Shown here piece by piece: positions 19,126 through 32,339 of a stretch of DNA of 64,000 nt. Source of the DNA: Topomyia yanbarensis (taxonomy: Eukaryota; Arthropoda; Insecta; Diptera; Culicidae). The first letter of the stretch is position 1. Every line of letters begins with the position of its first letter. Where the stretch lies: NCBI RefSeq assembly GCF_030247195.1, contig NC_080671.1:209501993-209565992 (forward strand), given 5' to 3'. Below the pieces are notes generated by a model that did no database searches, had not been told where the DNA came from, and saw only the letters and a list, made by a program, of their open reading frames with translations. Position numbers and translations under genes: made by a program.

Positions 19126-22100
19126 GATGTGCGAACCGATGTAATATGGTGACCAATTCAATAGATGTTTAGCCTCTGAGCTATTAGCAGTGCTGAGCTC
19201 GATCACGGTACTGATGGCAAACCTGCTAGACAAAAGAGAATGAAACGGTTAGCAGTTAAAACAGTAAACGATGCTTATTGAGTTACGGTTCTCATTCCAA
19301 TGAATTGACAACAGTCAGACGGTTCAAATTCTGAATCTCTCACACATTGGAATCATTATTGAGTGGAAGGGAAATTGACCATCATTTTATTAACAATATA
19401 AATACGGTTATAACGGACATCTTATTACAAACAACGAGCTAGAATTAACAAACAGGTGGTTTCTCATAAATAGCTATGCATAAAAGAAACTGAAAGGTGG
19501 CGAAAAAATAAACAAAGCACCGCATGCTGCCTGCATACAATACACTGATATTATTTCGTTTACAATACCAATACAAAATTAATGGTACTCAATCTGTCTA
19601 TTATTTCAATACGTTCTCTTTCGCACGGCTTCTGTGAGAGATAGTTAACTGGAGCACTATCCGAGGAAAATGGAAACGAAATAACGGTCATTTTTGGGGT
19701 GATACGTTCATTTCATATTTACCGTCACAATTCAAAGACCATCGTGAGATTGCACAGCACTGGCTATTAGGATTGTAACGGTTCGTTTAGGAACTTCCTG
19801 TGTGACTTTACTAACCAACCTGTAACTTCGGAACCAAAAATTAGAACCGAATAAAATTCAGTAGCAGTTAAGTTAATAGAATTACTGGTATATTTCATTT
19901 AAAATCAAGTTTGTAAAAATTTATTATGAATTTTCAGGGAAATATGTGTGATATTAGTTTAGGAACTTGGCGAGTTCCCCGAGTGCATCAACAATCGTCA
20001 TAGGGGACTAATGTGGTCAAAGCTGTTTTGAGTAACCATTAGTGATCTAGACCAGCAAATTCAAGTAATGTTGGACCCATTTTAATATGTATTACAACAT
20101 TTGGACATTATGGTGGTATTAGTTTATATGGGAATTTGCTGTGTGACCTCACTCTTCAACCAGTAACTGCAGAACCGAAAGTCGGATCAACCTTTCATTT
20201 GACAAAAATTAAGGGTTGTGTACAAGACACGACCACGATGACATTACAAATGCAGCCAGTTTTATGAGCAAGCAATATTATCCGTGGCCAAATTTAGGTT
20301 GCACAGAGAATGCGCAAAATTCGCAAACGAAAAAAGCAGTTTTTTTCCACACCGTATGTCAGATCTTCATAAAAATCAATCAGCAGTACTGTAACAACAT
20401 TCTACATACGCATCATCGGATATTACATCGGATAAATAATTAAAATTGGAAAGAAACAAACAACCTTTCCCTTCAGCATCTAATATGAAATACTGATAGT
20501 TTGATACGTGACATCAACTTTTATCACTTTCGCATTGTTGATGAAAGGACTACCTTCATGCAGAATAACGAAAAAATATTCTTTTTGGTACGGCTTTCGG
20601 TAGCTGGCAGTGTTGCCACATCCTCCAATTTTCTGAAACATTGCAGAATTTTGGATTATGTTTCCGAAACACTATTTTTAATAAATCACAGGTTTTCGCT
20701 AATTTCAGCCTGGAAATTTACTTTAAGTAGCTGCACATTTTTGTATTGTTTTGGAAGGATAAATTTAAACAAATAACAGATTGTGGCAAATTTCAGATAA
20801 ACAAGCAACAAATAACGAATAGAAACTGCGCAATTGGATTATCGCTGTCAATGATTGGAAATCTCGACAAACATATGATTACGTCCTAAAAGCCAACTGT
20901 CAAAATCCACTTTGAATGGAAATTCCGGACAAACCGTTACACGCCAATCACAGATGTTGGTAGTAAATGAAAGAGAAAAGTTTTCTCTTTCATAAACTGT
21001 TGTGAACTGTGTTCGACTAGTAACGGTTTGTCTAGAATTTCCATTCCAAGTGGATTTTGACAGTTGGCTTTTAGGCCGTAATCATATGTTTGTCGAGAAT
21101 ATTCCAATTTGTTCTTTATTGTTTGTTATTGTTATAGCCCTTAAAATGGCTTTTAATTTAACAATAATAACATGCAGAATGGAACAATCAGTCAGCTAAT
21201 TGTTAAATTCTGCATGTTAGAGGTTTGCCAACTCTTCCAGCCGCGCGCTATTTACATCGGATCACCCCCAGCGGTAGCCGTAGCAGTGATCAAATACAGC
21301 ACTCATCGCAGCGCATTGTCAACATGCATGATTGCTACTGCTGTTTTTTACGGCCCGACGTTCGACGGGAGAATAAAGACGCTCGAGGAATGATATTCTT
21401 TATCCCTTGGGAAGGCAATCTAAAATCCTAACATTAAAGGGCAAGCCGGGCCTCTCAGACCCGTTTAAATTCAAGCTCCTTTTTGCCTTTCTCATATATA
21501 AAGGATATGCAATTGGTCGAAACTTCGATTTTTTAACAAAGATCCGCAGGGCCAAATCTCTTATACCATTCGACTCAGTTCATCAAGATCGCAAAATGTC
21601 TGTATGTGTGTGTATGTATGGATGTATGTATGTGTCAAACAATCTAACCGATTTTTCTCAGAGATGGCTGGACAGATTTGCACAAATTTAGTCTCAAATG
21701 AAAGGTACAGCCTTCCCATCGATCGCTATTGATTTTTTTATTGGTCCGACTTTCGGTTCTGGAGTTACGGGCTGAAGAGTACGATCACACAGCAAATATA
21801 GCACCATATAAACTGGTTCCACCGCGATGTCCAAATGATGCAATATATATTAAAATATGTGCAACATAACTTGACTTTGCACCGAAGGCGCTTCGACCAC
21901 TTTGGCCAGCTATGACGGTTCTTGATGCCCAGGGGGAACTTGCAAATTTCCTAAGATAATGTCAGACCTATTTCTCAGCGAATTCTTTACCGATCTTTAC
22001 AAACTTGGTTTCAAATGAAAGTTACAGCATTGGCTGCTGTTGAATTTCTAATTGAATCGACTTCCGGTTCCGGAATTACAGGATGATGAGTACGAAAACG

Positions 22101-22478
22101 CAGCAAATCCCGATTTCAGCGCATAATACTACGTTCACGCTACGAGTTAAAACATGTTTTAACGCTATCTTGATGACATGTTTCTTGTTGCTAATTATTA
22201 TAACGTGTTTTAACTATGTAGTGTGAACATGGTATAAAGCGATGGATGTAAAAAGGTGAAATTTTTTTCCAAAAGGGTAGTATTCGGAAGATCACGTCGA
22301 CCATCGATTGGTTCTGAGATCTATTTTGTTTGAACACGACCAATAAATGTTTCTGGGTTGGTATTAATTTCTTCTGATGCATAACCGGAGTACATATTTA
22401 GATTCTTCTTCCGAGTCTGCATCATATTCATCGTCGGAAGTAATATCATTCGCATCTTCTTCCTCGCTTTGCAAATCG
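19126..22478. repeat. Tandem duplication, copy 2 (3353 bp)
   Basis: Second unit of the duplication. Downstream it continues into the complete N-terminal piggyBac-like ORF, so copy 2 holds the native right boundary and copy 1 the native left boundary. Confidence 0.95.
20862..21098. mobile_element. 237-bp MITE (copy 2, by duplication)
   Basis: Same element as 17509-17745, carried in the second duplication unit. It differs by one base (near 21043). Confidence 0.85.
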
Positions 22479-22576
22479 CTTTCGGAATCGTCTGCTGTTG
22501 AATTTGCTCGAATTTCTTCCATTATTTCAGATTTCTTGAGACGATTGAAAACATAGGCAGATCGTCTTATAGCCAT
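22364..22576 (-). pseudogene. piggyBac-like transposase N-terminus, truncated
   Basis: 70 codons starting with ATG at 22576. The segment is strongly acidic (Asp/Glu/Ser-rich around residues 24-58), as in the N-termini of piggyBac family transposases. No catalytic DDD domain follows. The frame ends at 22364 and the sequence beyond belongs to the duplicated unit. Family assignment rests on the acidic N-terminus plus the TTAA-CCC terminus upstream, not on a catalytic motif. A 3' part of the frame is repeated at 19030-19125. Confidence 0.4.
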
Positions 22577-23143
22577 TTCAATTTTTTGTTGCTTCTAGAT
22601 CCTACAATTTGAATAATTACGACAACTATAACACAAAGAATAGACAACAAAAATAGACAATAACGACAAAGTTAGGTTATGTTGTATCCAAATAATTGTC
22701 AAGTAGACCACAGTGGGTGAATTGAAAGTATTTACCCAAAAAAATATGACACGTCATTATCGTATGCTATTGTTTCTTATAAGAAAAGGTAAAAAGATAA
22801 AATCAATCAAAACTTGAAAAAATACCTGCTAATATGAAGATTGACTCATCAAAATGTTTTTTTTCAGATAAATATTAATGTATAAAACCCGTGGTATTCC
22901 TAGTAAATAATGCATGCACACCGGGCCTGTCAGGCCCGGCCTGCGTTTTTTTGCATGTAAAAAATTCAAACATAGCTGCGCATCACTCCATAGATGAAAA
23001 TTTCACAATTCTTTATTCTTGTTATAGATTTCAAAGCTACTTATCAAAATTTCCATGCCATTATACTGCATACACATTTTTTTGTAACTAAAAAATTATA
23101 ACGTGTCGGGCCTCTGAGACCCGCGTGCCTTTTTGAGGGTTAA
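22364..23143 (-). mobile_element. piggyBac-like element, 5' end and start of transposase
   Basis: On the minus strand the element starts at TTAA (23140-23143) followed by CCCTCAAAAAGGCACG, a piggyBac-type terminus (TTAA target, CCC-start TIR). A palindrome lies at 23107-23123 and a second, perfect one at 22921-22939. About 560 bp further in, an ORF begins (22576). It is truncated downstream, so this is a 5' remnant. Confidence 0.55.
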
Positions 23144-23589
23144 ATAGTCGATGATGATGCCATTCATAGAAGCGTAGTGTGCTGAGTGCTCAAATCTGTC
23201 GTACGAGACGCTGTAGGCACGATGTTACTTGTCTGGCAAATGAGCAACAACTGATTCAAACAGGCACGCGGCACATTTATTTATAACTTTTCGTGTTCGT
23301 TTGAATCACTAACCTGCTCCCTATTGACGGCTCTGCCGGGGATAGATTGACTGATGTATGGGAGTATTCACGTTTTCGGGATCTGTTCATTTTTGTTTAT
23401 TTTCCAATACTGTGCTATTGAAATACAAAAACACTAAAGCAATAAAACATAATTTCAGTTAATTGCGAATTGTTTGGTGATAACCAGACGGAAATCCATT
23501 CATAAATAACAAAGCTATTAGCGTTCAAAATAGTGACGCAAAAACGTGACATCGTTTGATTTTAGATTTTAGAATGACACCCTGCCCCA
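23144..23589. other. Unassigned 446 bp
   Basis: No ORF or repeat boundary that I can support. Confidence 0.4.
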
Positions 23590-23760
23590 GATAGTGCAGT
23601 AAGACATTTTCAATGTCAAAAAGTTTGTGAAAATCGGCTCAGCCATCTCTGAGAAAATTGTAAGTTCAAATGACACACACATACATACACACAGAGACAT
23701 TTTCCGATCTCGACGAACTAAATCGAATGGTAAATGACACTCGCCACCCGGGCCTCGGTT
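23590..23760 (-). repeat. Mosquito-type interspersed repeat fragment
   Basis: Reverse complement of the family seen at 18185-18390 (both contain the 'tctcagagatggctg' block, a short CA/TG microsatellite and the 'accattcga' block). It ends near the 'gcccgggtgg' stretch. I recall this family as very common in Aedes. That is memory, not a search. Confidence 0.55.
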
Positions 23761-23772
23761 AAACTGTCGATT

Positions 23773-25102
<1,330 letters not shown>

Positions 25103-25260
25103 TCAGCTGCTCTAAAAATGTTCTAATTGTTGGGAGGAACGCTGAAAGTATACTTTTTAGTGGTTCAGAAATATTGAATGCTTTGAAAATCCAATCAACA
25201 ATTTCAGAAAATTTTAATAAACCTATCCCCGGTTGAGGCTCGGAGGAAGTTGAAGTTTTA

Positions 25261-26306
25261 TTATTTCCAGTAATGGTTTAGCTTTGGCCGCAATTTATTT
25301 ATTGGAGGATAAATTTTAAGGCCCTTGCTTGGCAGTTTGGGAAAAGAGGATTGTTTTCTTTTCCTGGATCCTCTAGGTAAAACAAATGATGTACCTTCGG
25401 ACGCTTCGTCAGAGTCAGACTCTTTCGGCAATAGAATAGCGTATCTGTTTTCTGGGACCGTGGGTTCAGGAGTAGCATTTTTCAGTATTTCTGCATAAGA
25501 GCGCTTAGACCTCTCCTTCAAGGATCGTTTAATTTTATCCTCCCGCAATTTATATATGGGACATGCAAGGAGCTCGTGTGAATTTTCTCCGCAATGTAAT
25601 CATTTTTTTAATTTTTATTGCATGTATCCTCTTGATGAGGCCTTCCACATTTGCCACACCGTACCTTATTGGAACAGTAAGTGGCTGTGTGGCCAAGCTG
25701 TTTACAATTGAGGCAATTCATTACACGAGAGATGAAAAGGCGAACGGGGAGACGAATTTTATTAATAAGAACATGGCTAGGCAAAGCAGATCTAGCGAAA
25801 GTTACACGAAATGAATAGGATGGTCGGTAAACTTTTTTCTCTTCTTCAAGTGATACTGAGTACAATTGCTTACAATCGAGTATTTTTACTTTATTAAGCA
25901 GGGTGTTCTTGAAACAACCAACACCATGCTTAAGTATATCGTCGGCAATGAGGCTGTGTTCGGAGATGACTCCATCGCATTCTATATCGCGCGAAAGTAT
26001 ATAAACTTTATGTTCACGCGTGAAGAGTTCGCAGGATACTATCTCGTTAGCTTGTCTAATGTTATCAATGCTAACTCGAAGTTTTCTTTATTTACTTTCA
26101 CGATCTCTGTTACAGCAGAAAATCGTGAAGTCACATCGGTTTAATGGCTTTCCTTTCCGCCTGAAGAAAACTCGCCAAGGTCCAGAAGACCCTTGAGGGT
26201 ATAATTTTATTCTAGGGGGAGTTGAGGGAGGGGGATCAGAAGAATTTTGCTCTTGTGAAATGGAGGATTCCGTCTCACTATCCTCCATCTCGCCTACCCT
26301 ACACAA
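25261..26306 (-). pseudogene. LINE ORF1 (Gag-like) relic with frameshifts
   Basis: Three frame fragments: 26306 downwards (with a GPW-x-V-F-F-R-R-K-G-K block typical of Jockey/I ORF1); 25865-25608 with zinc knuckles C-x2-C-x4-H-x4-C and C-x2-C-x3-H-x4-C; and 25548-25261, a basic C-terminal segment after a third knuckle. At least two frameshifts separate them (near 26060-26100 and near 25600). Confidence 0.7.
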
Positions 26307-26414
26307 TAAGTTGATTAAATACTAACACTAGCAAAATTATACTAAAAATCTACCTGTCCTTCGAAGAGTTGCAGATTCACGCTGTCTCCCTCTGTCACAC
26401 GTTCGGGTTGAACA

Positions 26415-26735
26415 CAGCGCAACCACCACTACCAAGATGGAGCCGCTGTTTACCTGTGGGTCCAGGGGTATTTCCTTACTACGCAGCGTGGCTAGGTACA
26501 TAAATACACAAAAGCCCGTATCTGCACTAGCACAGATGAATAAGTGATGATGAAGCGAGACGCTTCACCAACAAAATGCAGCTCTGTCTCACTCCGTCAC
26601 AAGCGCCGACTGTATGCAGCGCAACCACTACCACCACCAAGGTGGGGCCGCCGCTTACCTGTGGGTCCAGAGATATTTCCCTACTACGCAACGTGGCTAG
26701 GTACACAAATACTCAAAATCCCGTATCTGCACTGA
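26415..26735 (-). repeat. Two tandem ~202-bp repeats in LINE 5' UTR
   Basis: A unit beginning cagcgcaaccac at 26415 recurs at 26617, with matching blocks through 'cgtatctgcact'. Tandem promoter monomers in a LINE 5' UTR are a plausible reading. Confidence 0.6.
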
Positions 26736-27776
26736 GACTTCGTTGCCTTCGCACCAACACTCGCTTATCGTGTGGTACCACCACCAAACGACCGCTCTCG
26801 CAGCCAACAATCCTGCCTGTCTCCGCACCAACACAGTATCAAATATTAACACAGTACACAAACTTTTAGCCTATTCACGGCTTGCACAGCCTTGGTTGCT
26901 ACAACCAATCAGCAAACACAACCTTTCAAGGCGAAGGCTAAAACTGTTATGAACTTTTCTATTACTGATGTATACCAAAATAGTATCGGTCAACTTATAC
27001 ACTTCTAATCAAGCTCTTTGCATCTTTTTTCTTTATTCGGAATGTTATGATTCCTTTTATTAGTATATCTCTACTATGGGCTATCTATACTCATATACGT
27101 ACAAACGATCGTGGCCATCGAGATAACACAAACCTGGCCACAAACGCGACCATGCAATTGCAATAATCCACACTTACGCCCGCGATTTCGCCTACATGAA
27201 AAAAAATCCCGGTAGTTAAATAAACGTAGCATCTTTAAACTTCCAAACGCGGTCTCAAACATTAACCCACCACTTACGCGATCATGAAACGGATATCACG
27301 TCCAGAAGTCTTACCTCGGTCCTAGCAGTCTGGACCAATGTTCTCAGTTGAACCAATAAAAAAGTGACGGTCATATTCACTAAACAACACGTTCCATGGT
27401 GACATGACCTGGAACTCTAGTGATATGGGGAAATGGACTCTCTGTACCATACACTAAAAATTAAGCATCAGATTCACGGTTTGCGCGCGATCAACCAAGA
27501 ATATACGCTACATCATTATAAAATCGAAATTATACACGCGAAGTCACACACACGTGACAAACTTGTTAACATAAAAATGCTTGAGCCCTTCGCGACCATC
27601 CACGGCACCTACACCCTAGATCTCGTAAACATGATAATATCCCGGTGATAAAGTGAATGTCTCAGCTCCTATAAATTTTCAAATGCGGTCTCAAGCGTGA
27701 ACCTACAAACTCCCGCGGTTGCACGATCACGAACCGGCCACTTCCGGATGTTTCTTTCCTTGATATCAGCAGACTA

Positions 27777-28023
27777 GGGACCATTCATAAATTACGTAAC
27801 GCAAAAATTGACCAAAATTGACTCCCCCTCCCCCCATGTAACAAATTGTCACAAATTTCTTCATCCCCCCCTCCCCTGTTACGTAACAAATTCCTAGAAA
27901 TTTTTTTTTTCTTCGGTGAAAACATGTTACGTAACGATCTTGCGGACTCCCCCTCCCCCCTATGTCACAACTTGTTGTACCCCCCCCCCCCCTAAAAGTG
28001 TTACGTAATTTATGAATGGTCCC
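27777..28023. mobile_element. 247-bp MITE, PIF/Harbinger-like
   Basis: TIRs GGGACCATTCATAAATTACG... and its reverse complement, with C-rich interior. Flanked by CTA on both sides (27774-27776 and 28024-28026), a 3-bp duplication. It interrupts a unit of the 3-kb repeat. Confidence 0.8.
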
Positions 28024-28884
28024 CTAGATCCATGCCTTCAATTGGACCAATTAAAAAAAGAAAGCTTGCATATTCACTGGGCACCACGTTACATGGCGAC
28101 ATAACCGAGGACTCCAGCGATATAAGGTAACTCTTACTCCCTGTCAGAATGTGAATTGTACACCGAAAACTAACTATCAGAATGAAGATCCACGCGACCA
28201 ACCAAGAACGCAAGCGTATATAGGAATGGACACACGGTTACACAATCCAGTTTTGTACACGCGAAGTCACATGGACGCGAGCACACGTGACAAACACGTT
28301 AACATACGAACGCTGAAGCCCTTCGCGATGAATAACGCATACCTACGTTCGCGATCGCGCAAACTTAATAACACCCTGGTAATAGGGAGAACGTCTAAGC
28401 ACTTACGAAGTTTCAAACGCTGTCTCAAACGCGAACCTACAAACGTTCGTTTTCGCGCGTTCATGAATCGGTCACGTCCGGAAACCATTACTCTCTGCCT
28501 TAATAACTTAGGTCCATACATTCAGTAGGACCAATCAAAAAGTAAAGCTAGACAACAACATGTTCCATGACGACATCACTGGGAACTCTAGTGATACGGA
28601 AGATTTCACTTTATTTTAGCATCTGAGCCGTATACCAAAAATAAAGTATTAGATTCACGGTCCGCGCGCGATTATCCAAGAACACACGCGAATATGCGAA
28701 AGGCACACGGTTATAAAATATAATTTATACTTTCGAAGTCACATACACGTTAGCACATGCGACATATAAACGCACACGCGATCGAACACGTTAACGTACA
28801 AATGCTCGAGCCCTTCGCGACTATACACGCGATCGCGAGTCCCTACGCCCGCACATACCTGAACCGTACAATGAATATCACATT

Positions 28885-28974
28885 CAGAATCACGGCCCGC
28901 TACAATTGGCCTAATGCAGTGTTTTAGTGGGCGACATTGCGTGTCTCGTCTGCAAATTGTAGTATGTGATTCTG
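28885..28974. repeat. 90-bp terminal hairpin of the 3-kb repeat (copy D)
   Basis: CAGAATCAC...CTACAATT pairs with AATTGTAG...GTGATTCTG. The same hairpin, also 90 bp, lies at 36598-36687 and 47723-47812. Confidence 0.8.
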
Positions 28975-29461
28975 ACGCACAGTGGCACGACTTAGAACAA
29001 AAGGTGGACTAAAGTCCAAACTTTACCGTATCGGTTCAAATAGGACGTTTTTATGTAATTTTGCTGCGCTGAATTCGTTTTTGATATTAAAACATTTTAA
29101 AAATAAACATTTACCATTCATTAGGGTGCCTGAATTTTTTTTTTCGAAATCGTTCTTAAAATTTGTGTATGTTAATTTTCGTGTGCTCAATCGTTTTTTT
29201 ATATGAACTCTTGTAAAAAAACTCATTATACATTAGGGTGGCTCAAAAATAATTATTTTGTTGTGAAGGTTCAAACATTTTTTAAAGAAATTTGTGTGCT
29301 AACGCCAACGCCAGCACCGTTATAGTAGATTTTGGCAATGTTATTAAACAAAAATATTTTGAGACTATTTTTTTGGAATCTTAGTACGATTATCAAACAT
29401 TTTCTGATAAATGGTAAATTGAAAAAAAGTTGTTTATAAACTGTTGGTTCGTTTTATAATT

Positions 29462-30029
29462 TTTAGGTGGAAATAAGTAAAACGCCACTTTGAAAAAATT
29501 TAAATAATCAACTTTATTTTCGAAAAAATGCAGTAACAAATATTACTAGTAGTGTGTAGCTTCACCTTTCTTCAGAATGACTTCTTGCAGTCGTCTTGGC
29601 ATAGACTGAATGAGAGATTTTATCGTGTTCGGATTAATTTTAGCCCACTCATCGATGATAGCTTTTTTAAGCTGCTTAGCGGTGTCAAATGTCCTACCCT
29701 GAGCAAACACATTCGTCGACAGAATTGTATAATATTTGTATAACCTTAAATTGACTCGATTCACCGTTATTTTGAATAATGCCAACGAAAAGCGCAAACG
29801 AACAAGCTCAACTAATAAACTGAAATGGCGGCGTTATAATTATTTCCATCTCTAAATACATTCAACCAGCGCTTTTTGTTCACACACACAAGTATAGCTC
29901 GATATGTTCTCTTTATTTGTTCACATATACTAGTGTGATTCTTAAAATAAACCTATGACACTGATACTTACACTCATGGAAATGGTAGGCTCAAAAATGA
30001 TACTGGTGTTATATTTATTTCCACCAGTG
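29462..30029 (-). mobile_element. Internally deleted Tc1-like transposon
   Basis: Right terminus ggtgttatatttatttcc-accagtg followed by TA (30030-30031). The left terminus, near 29466, is an eroded version (ggtggaaataagtaaaacgc). Only the transposase C-terminus remains inside. The TA target is the mark of the Tc1/mariner group. Confidence 0.7.
29546..29797 (-). pseudogene. Tc1-like transposase C-terminal fragment
   Basis: The last about 50 codons read as the conserved Tc1 C-terminus: K-Q-L-K-x-A-I-x-D-E-W-A-K-I, then S-M-P-R-R-L-x-E-V-I, ending T-H-Y-stop. The helix-turn-helix and the DDE catalytic core are gone. The upstream residues of the frame are not transposase-like. Confidence 0.7.
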
Positions 30030-30842
30030 TAGAACTCAACTGTGTTCCTGAATTTGACAGTTATTGCATAAGTTAGCAAAAATAGTTCCAGAAACATTTT
30101 ATGACATATTTCAGATGGTTGAGAATATTTACTGATTTTTAAACATTCTTAATACCTTTACCACCTAAAAACCAAGCTTCCCAATCGGTTTCTTATTCTT
30201 GATCACTAGTAAAACCCTTGTAGATCATGCTCTCAATGCTATTTGAAAGTTGTGTATGTATTAATGTCATTATTCTAGCTATAAAGCGATTATTCAAATT
30301 CAATATAACTAATCACCATGCGTCTCCATTGACAGTTTTTTAAAATTTTGACTGCTTATCGCAAGTTTTCGCAAAACTAGCATAGACTCATTTTAAAGAG
30401 AAAATTAAAAGCTTTCGAATGAGTATAGTATGATCGCGGGCATTCACGGGCGTCGTTGTTGTTATCGCATTAGAAGTTCGAATTCAATAAAAAATCATGA
30501 CAAATAGTTATCTAAACACTAACTAAACCAACTAGTGACTAATTTTTGGCGATTTTACGATGTAATTTTATCACACGGATAATTTTGGTGAAGTAATGCA
30601 ATGCATAAAATCAACCGTTTCTTTGAAAAATGAAAATAATCGTATGTAGTTCCTATGGTCCAATAATTCAAAAAACACTTGAGATATGACCTTCAAAAAG
30701 TTGTCAAAAATCCATTTTACGTTCAAATCACCTAAAATCTCGCGAAAATGTCTCTGATGGCTCAGCTGATACGAGAAAAATACTAGTTGAAATATCGCAT
30801 AACCTTCATATACGGACTTAAGTCCGGGCTCGTCCCACTGTG

Positions 30843-31199
30843 CGTCAGGGTAACAATTTAGCACTGGGTGGAAATATACCTTTTTTTGCGTATACACTCC
30901 GTAGAGTGTATTGTTTACGTTAAAGTTATGCTCACCGCTGTTCGATACCGTTCACATTTAGTTTGTAAATTTTTATATAGTTTCGCGTTTGTGAACGGTT
31001 TTGTGTAATCAGATAGGTGTAGTAATTTTTGTTTTATGTTTGTATACAAGAAACAGGGCTTAGATAGGCCACCGCTCTCCTCTTGCTGCAATAAGTGTGC
31101 TGGATATGCTACACATAGCGATGACAGATATGCGGCGGTACGGTTCTTTTGGTGTTGGTGTTTGTTTTTTTGTGTCGTGAGGAAGGCGGCCATCGTAAT
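30843..31199. other. Unassigned 357 bp
   Basis: Open frames on the minus strand (e.g. 30915-31193) show no recognisable motif. Nothing else supported. Confidence 0.35.
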
Positions 31200-31455
31200 A
31201 TAGTTAGAAAGTGACGAACCACGGCGTATTACAGACGTCCGTAAACAGTGCTATTTTTTCGGGACAGTTTTCCGCCACTATTGCCAGCAAAGTGAAGTGC
31301 GCGCGTGTGACGGCCAGTTTAATCCGTCGAAGAGTGCCGGCCCGTGGTTCGGGCACATATAAAAGTGGTGTTGGTTCGCCGAACTGGGACAGCTAACCGT
31401 AAAAGAGCATTCTCGCGTCCCCGGCTAAAAACCAAGGAACCTAACACCGACCGTT

Positions 31456-31498
31456 CTCGCTATAGAGGATAAATCGAACGAGCCTAGCTCTCCTCTAT
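31456..31498 (+). other. Hairpin A (11-bp stem, 21-nt loop)
   Basis: GCTATAGAGGA pairs perfectly with TCCTCTATAGC around a 21-nt loop ending gcctagctc. Followed by taatagccaagga. Paralogous to hairpin B. Confidence 0.75.
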
Positions 31499-31616
31499 AG
31501 CTAATAGCCAAGGAGAACGAAGCAGGGCGGACAAAGGTTCCCCCTGGGAAGTTTACTGCGGTAACGTCCGGGATCGTTTACGGCGAGTAGACGATCCGGC
31601 GATCCGTCGCCAACGT

Positions 31617-31659
31617 CGCTAGGGAGGTTCCAACAAAGGAGCCAAGCTCACCTCCCTAG
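31617..31659 (+). other. Hairpin B (11-bp stem, 21-nt loop)
   Basis: GCTAGGGAGGT pairs perfectly with ACCTCCCTAGC around a 21-nt loop ending gccaagctc. Followed by taaacgccaagga. Compared with hairpin A, three stem pairs differ and all three are compensated. Confidence 0.75.
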
Positions 31660-32339
31660 CTAAACGCCAAGGACCGCTGCCGGAGCAGCCAACGACCAAA
31701 GGAGAACGCGGCCGTTGTTGTCCCGGCCGGTCGGAGGAAACCGCCCGCCTTTCCGCCCGCAGCAGTGAGCCACCAGCAGCAGCAGTGAAGTGGAGAGTTT
31801 GAGGACAATAAAGTCGGTAAATTTAGCAATTTATTTTGTTTGTTTACTTTTGTTTTTTTGTTGTTACGAAAATCCGAAATTCTGTAGAGGCACCTAGGCC
31901 GCCCTGAAAAGAAGGGTACGCCGGGCAAATAAGAACCCGAGTAGTGGGCAAACCCTTACTTACAAAGATTATGGGTTTTTACGCGCATTCGAGGTCTGCT
32001 TCTGAAGTGAACCTTGAAATGGGCTTTTCCCATACAACAACATTAAATTTCATGTAGACCAACATGGGTCAGATGAAAAATGGAAATAAATAAATATTTT
32101 TTCGATTAATTGATTAAAATAGTGGAAAGTCATATATTTTCATGAAGGAATCGGGATCATGCAACGGCTTAGTCCGGGGACGATCTGACAGAAAGTGCTT
32201 GTTTCATATATGTACCATTGAATTGATAGTAGCGCTAGTATACCATTACCATATGACTGCCATCGTTGATAGATTGTTTCTGCTTCCCGTAGATTTCTAC
32301 TTGCTTGCACCAATATATTTTACAACAAATTTACTTTAA

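Larger units (their letters stand above)
26968..28976 (+). repeat. 3-kb non-coding repeat family, copy D (inner and 3' part)
   Basis: Its start matches copy C (49601-49762). The rest matches the 400-450-bp internal units and the 90-bp terminal hairpin (28885-28974) of copies A and B2. Unit boundaries marked by cacgtcc(g/a)gaag lie near 27299, 27735 and 28470. A PIF/Harbinger-like MITE is inserted at 27777-28023. No coding potential is seen. Confidence 0.75.
28977..30842. mobile_element. TIR element with CACAGTGG ends (tentative)
   Basis: Left end CACAGTGGCACGA and right end, reverse complemented, CACAGTGGGACGA. A ggact(a/t)aagtcc palindrome lies just inside each end. The flanks are themselves inverted (ctgacg / cgtcag), so no direct target duplication supports the boundaries. 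A Tc1 relic is nested within it. Confidence 0.4.
31200..31950 (+). promoter_or_regulatory. GC-rich leader-like region with TATA-like box and hairpins
   Basis: Unlike its AT-rich surroundings. A TATA-like motif (acatataaaag) lies near 31358. A series of stem-loops follows, and an AATAAA signal lies near 31807. The organisation suggests the promoter and 5' leader (or LTR) of an unrecognised retroelement, or a host 5' region. No ORF with a domain is present. Function is inferred. Confidence 0.35.

Noticed and set aside
15773..22478. Two independent insertions of one transposon
   Set aside because: The identity includes all nested elements and unique sequence, starts and ends at one join, and has a constant offset of 3353. 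This is a tandem duplication.
30571..31193. Two minus-strand ORFs of about 100 codons as possible host exons
   Set aside because: No recognisable domain, no supported splice signals and AT-rich composition like the surroundings.
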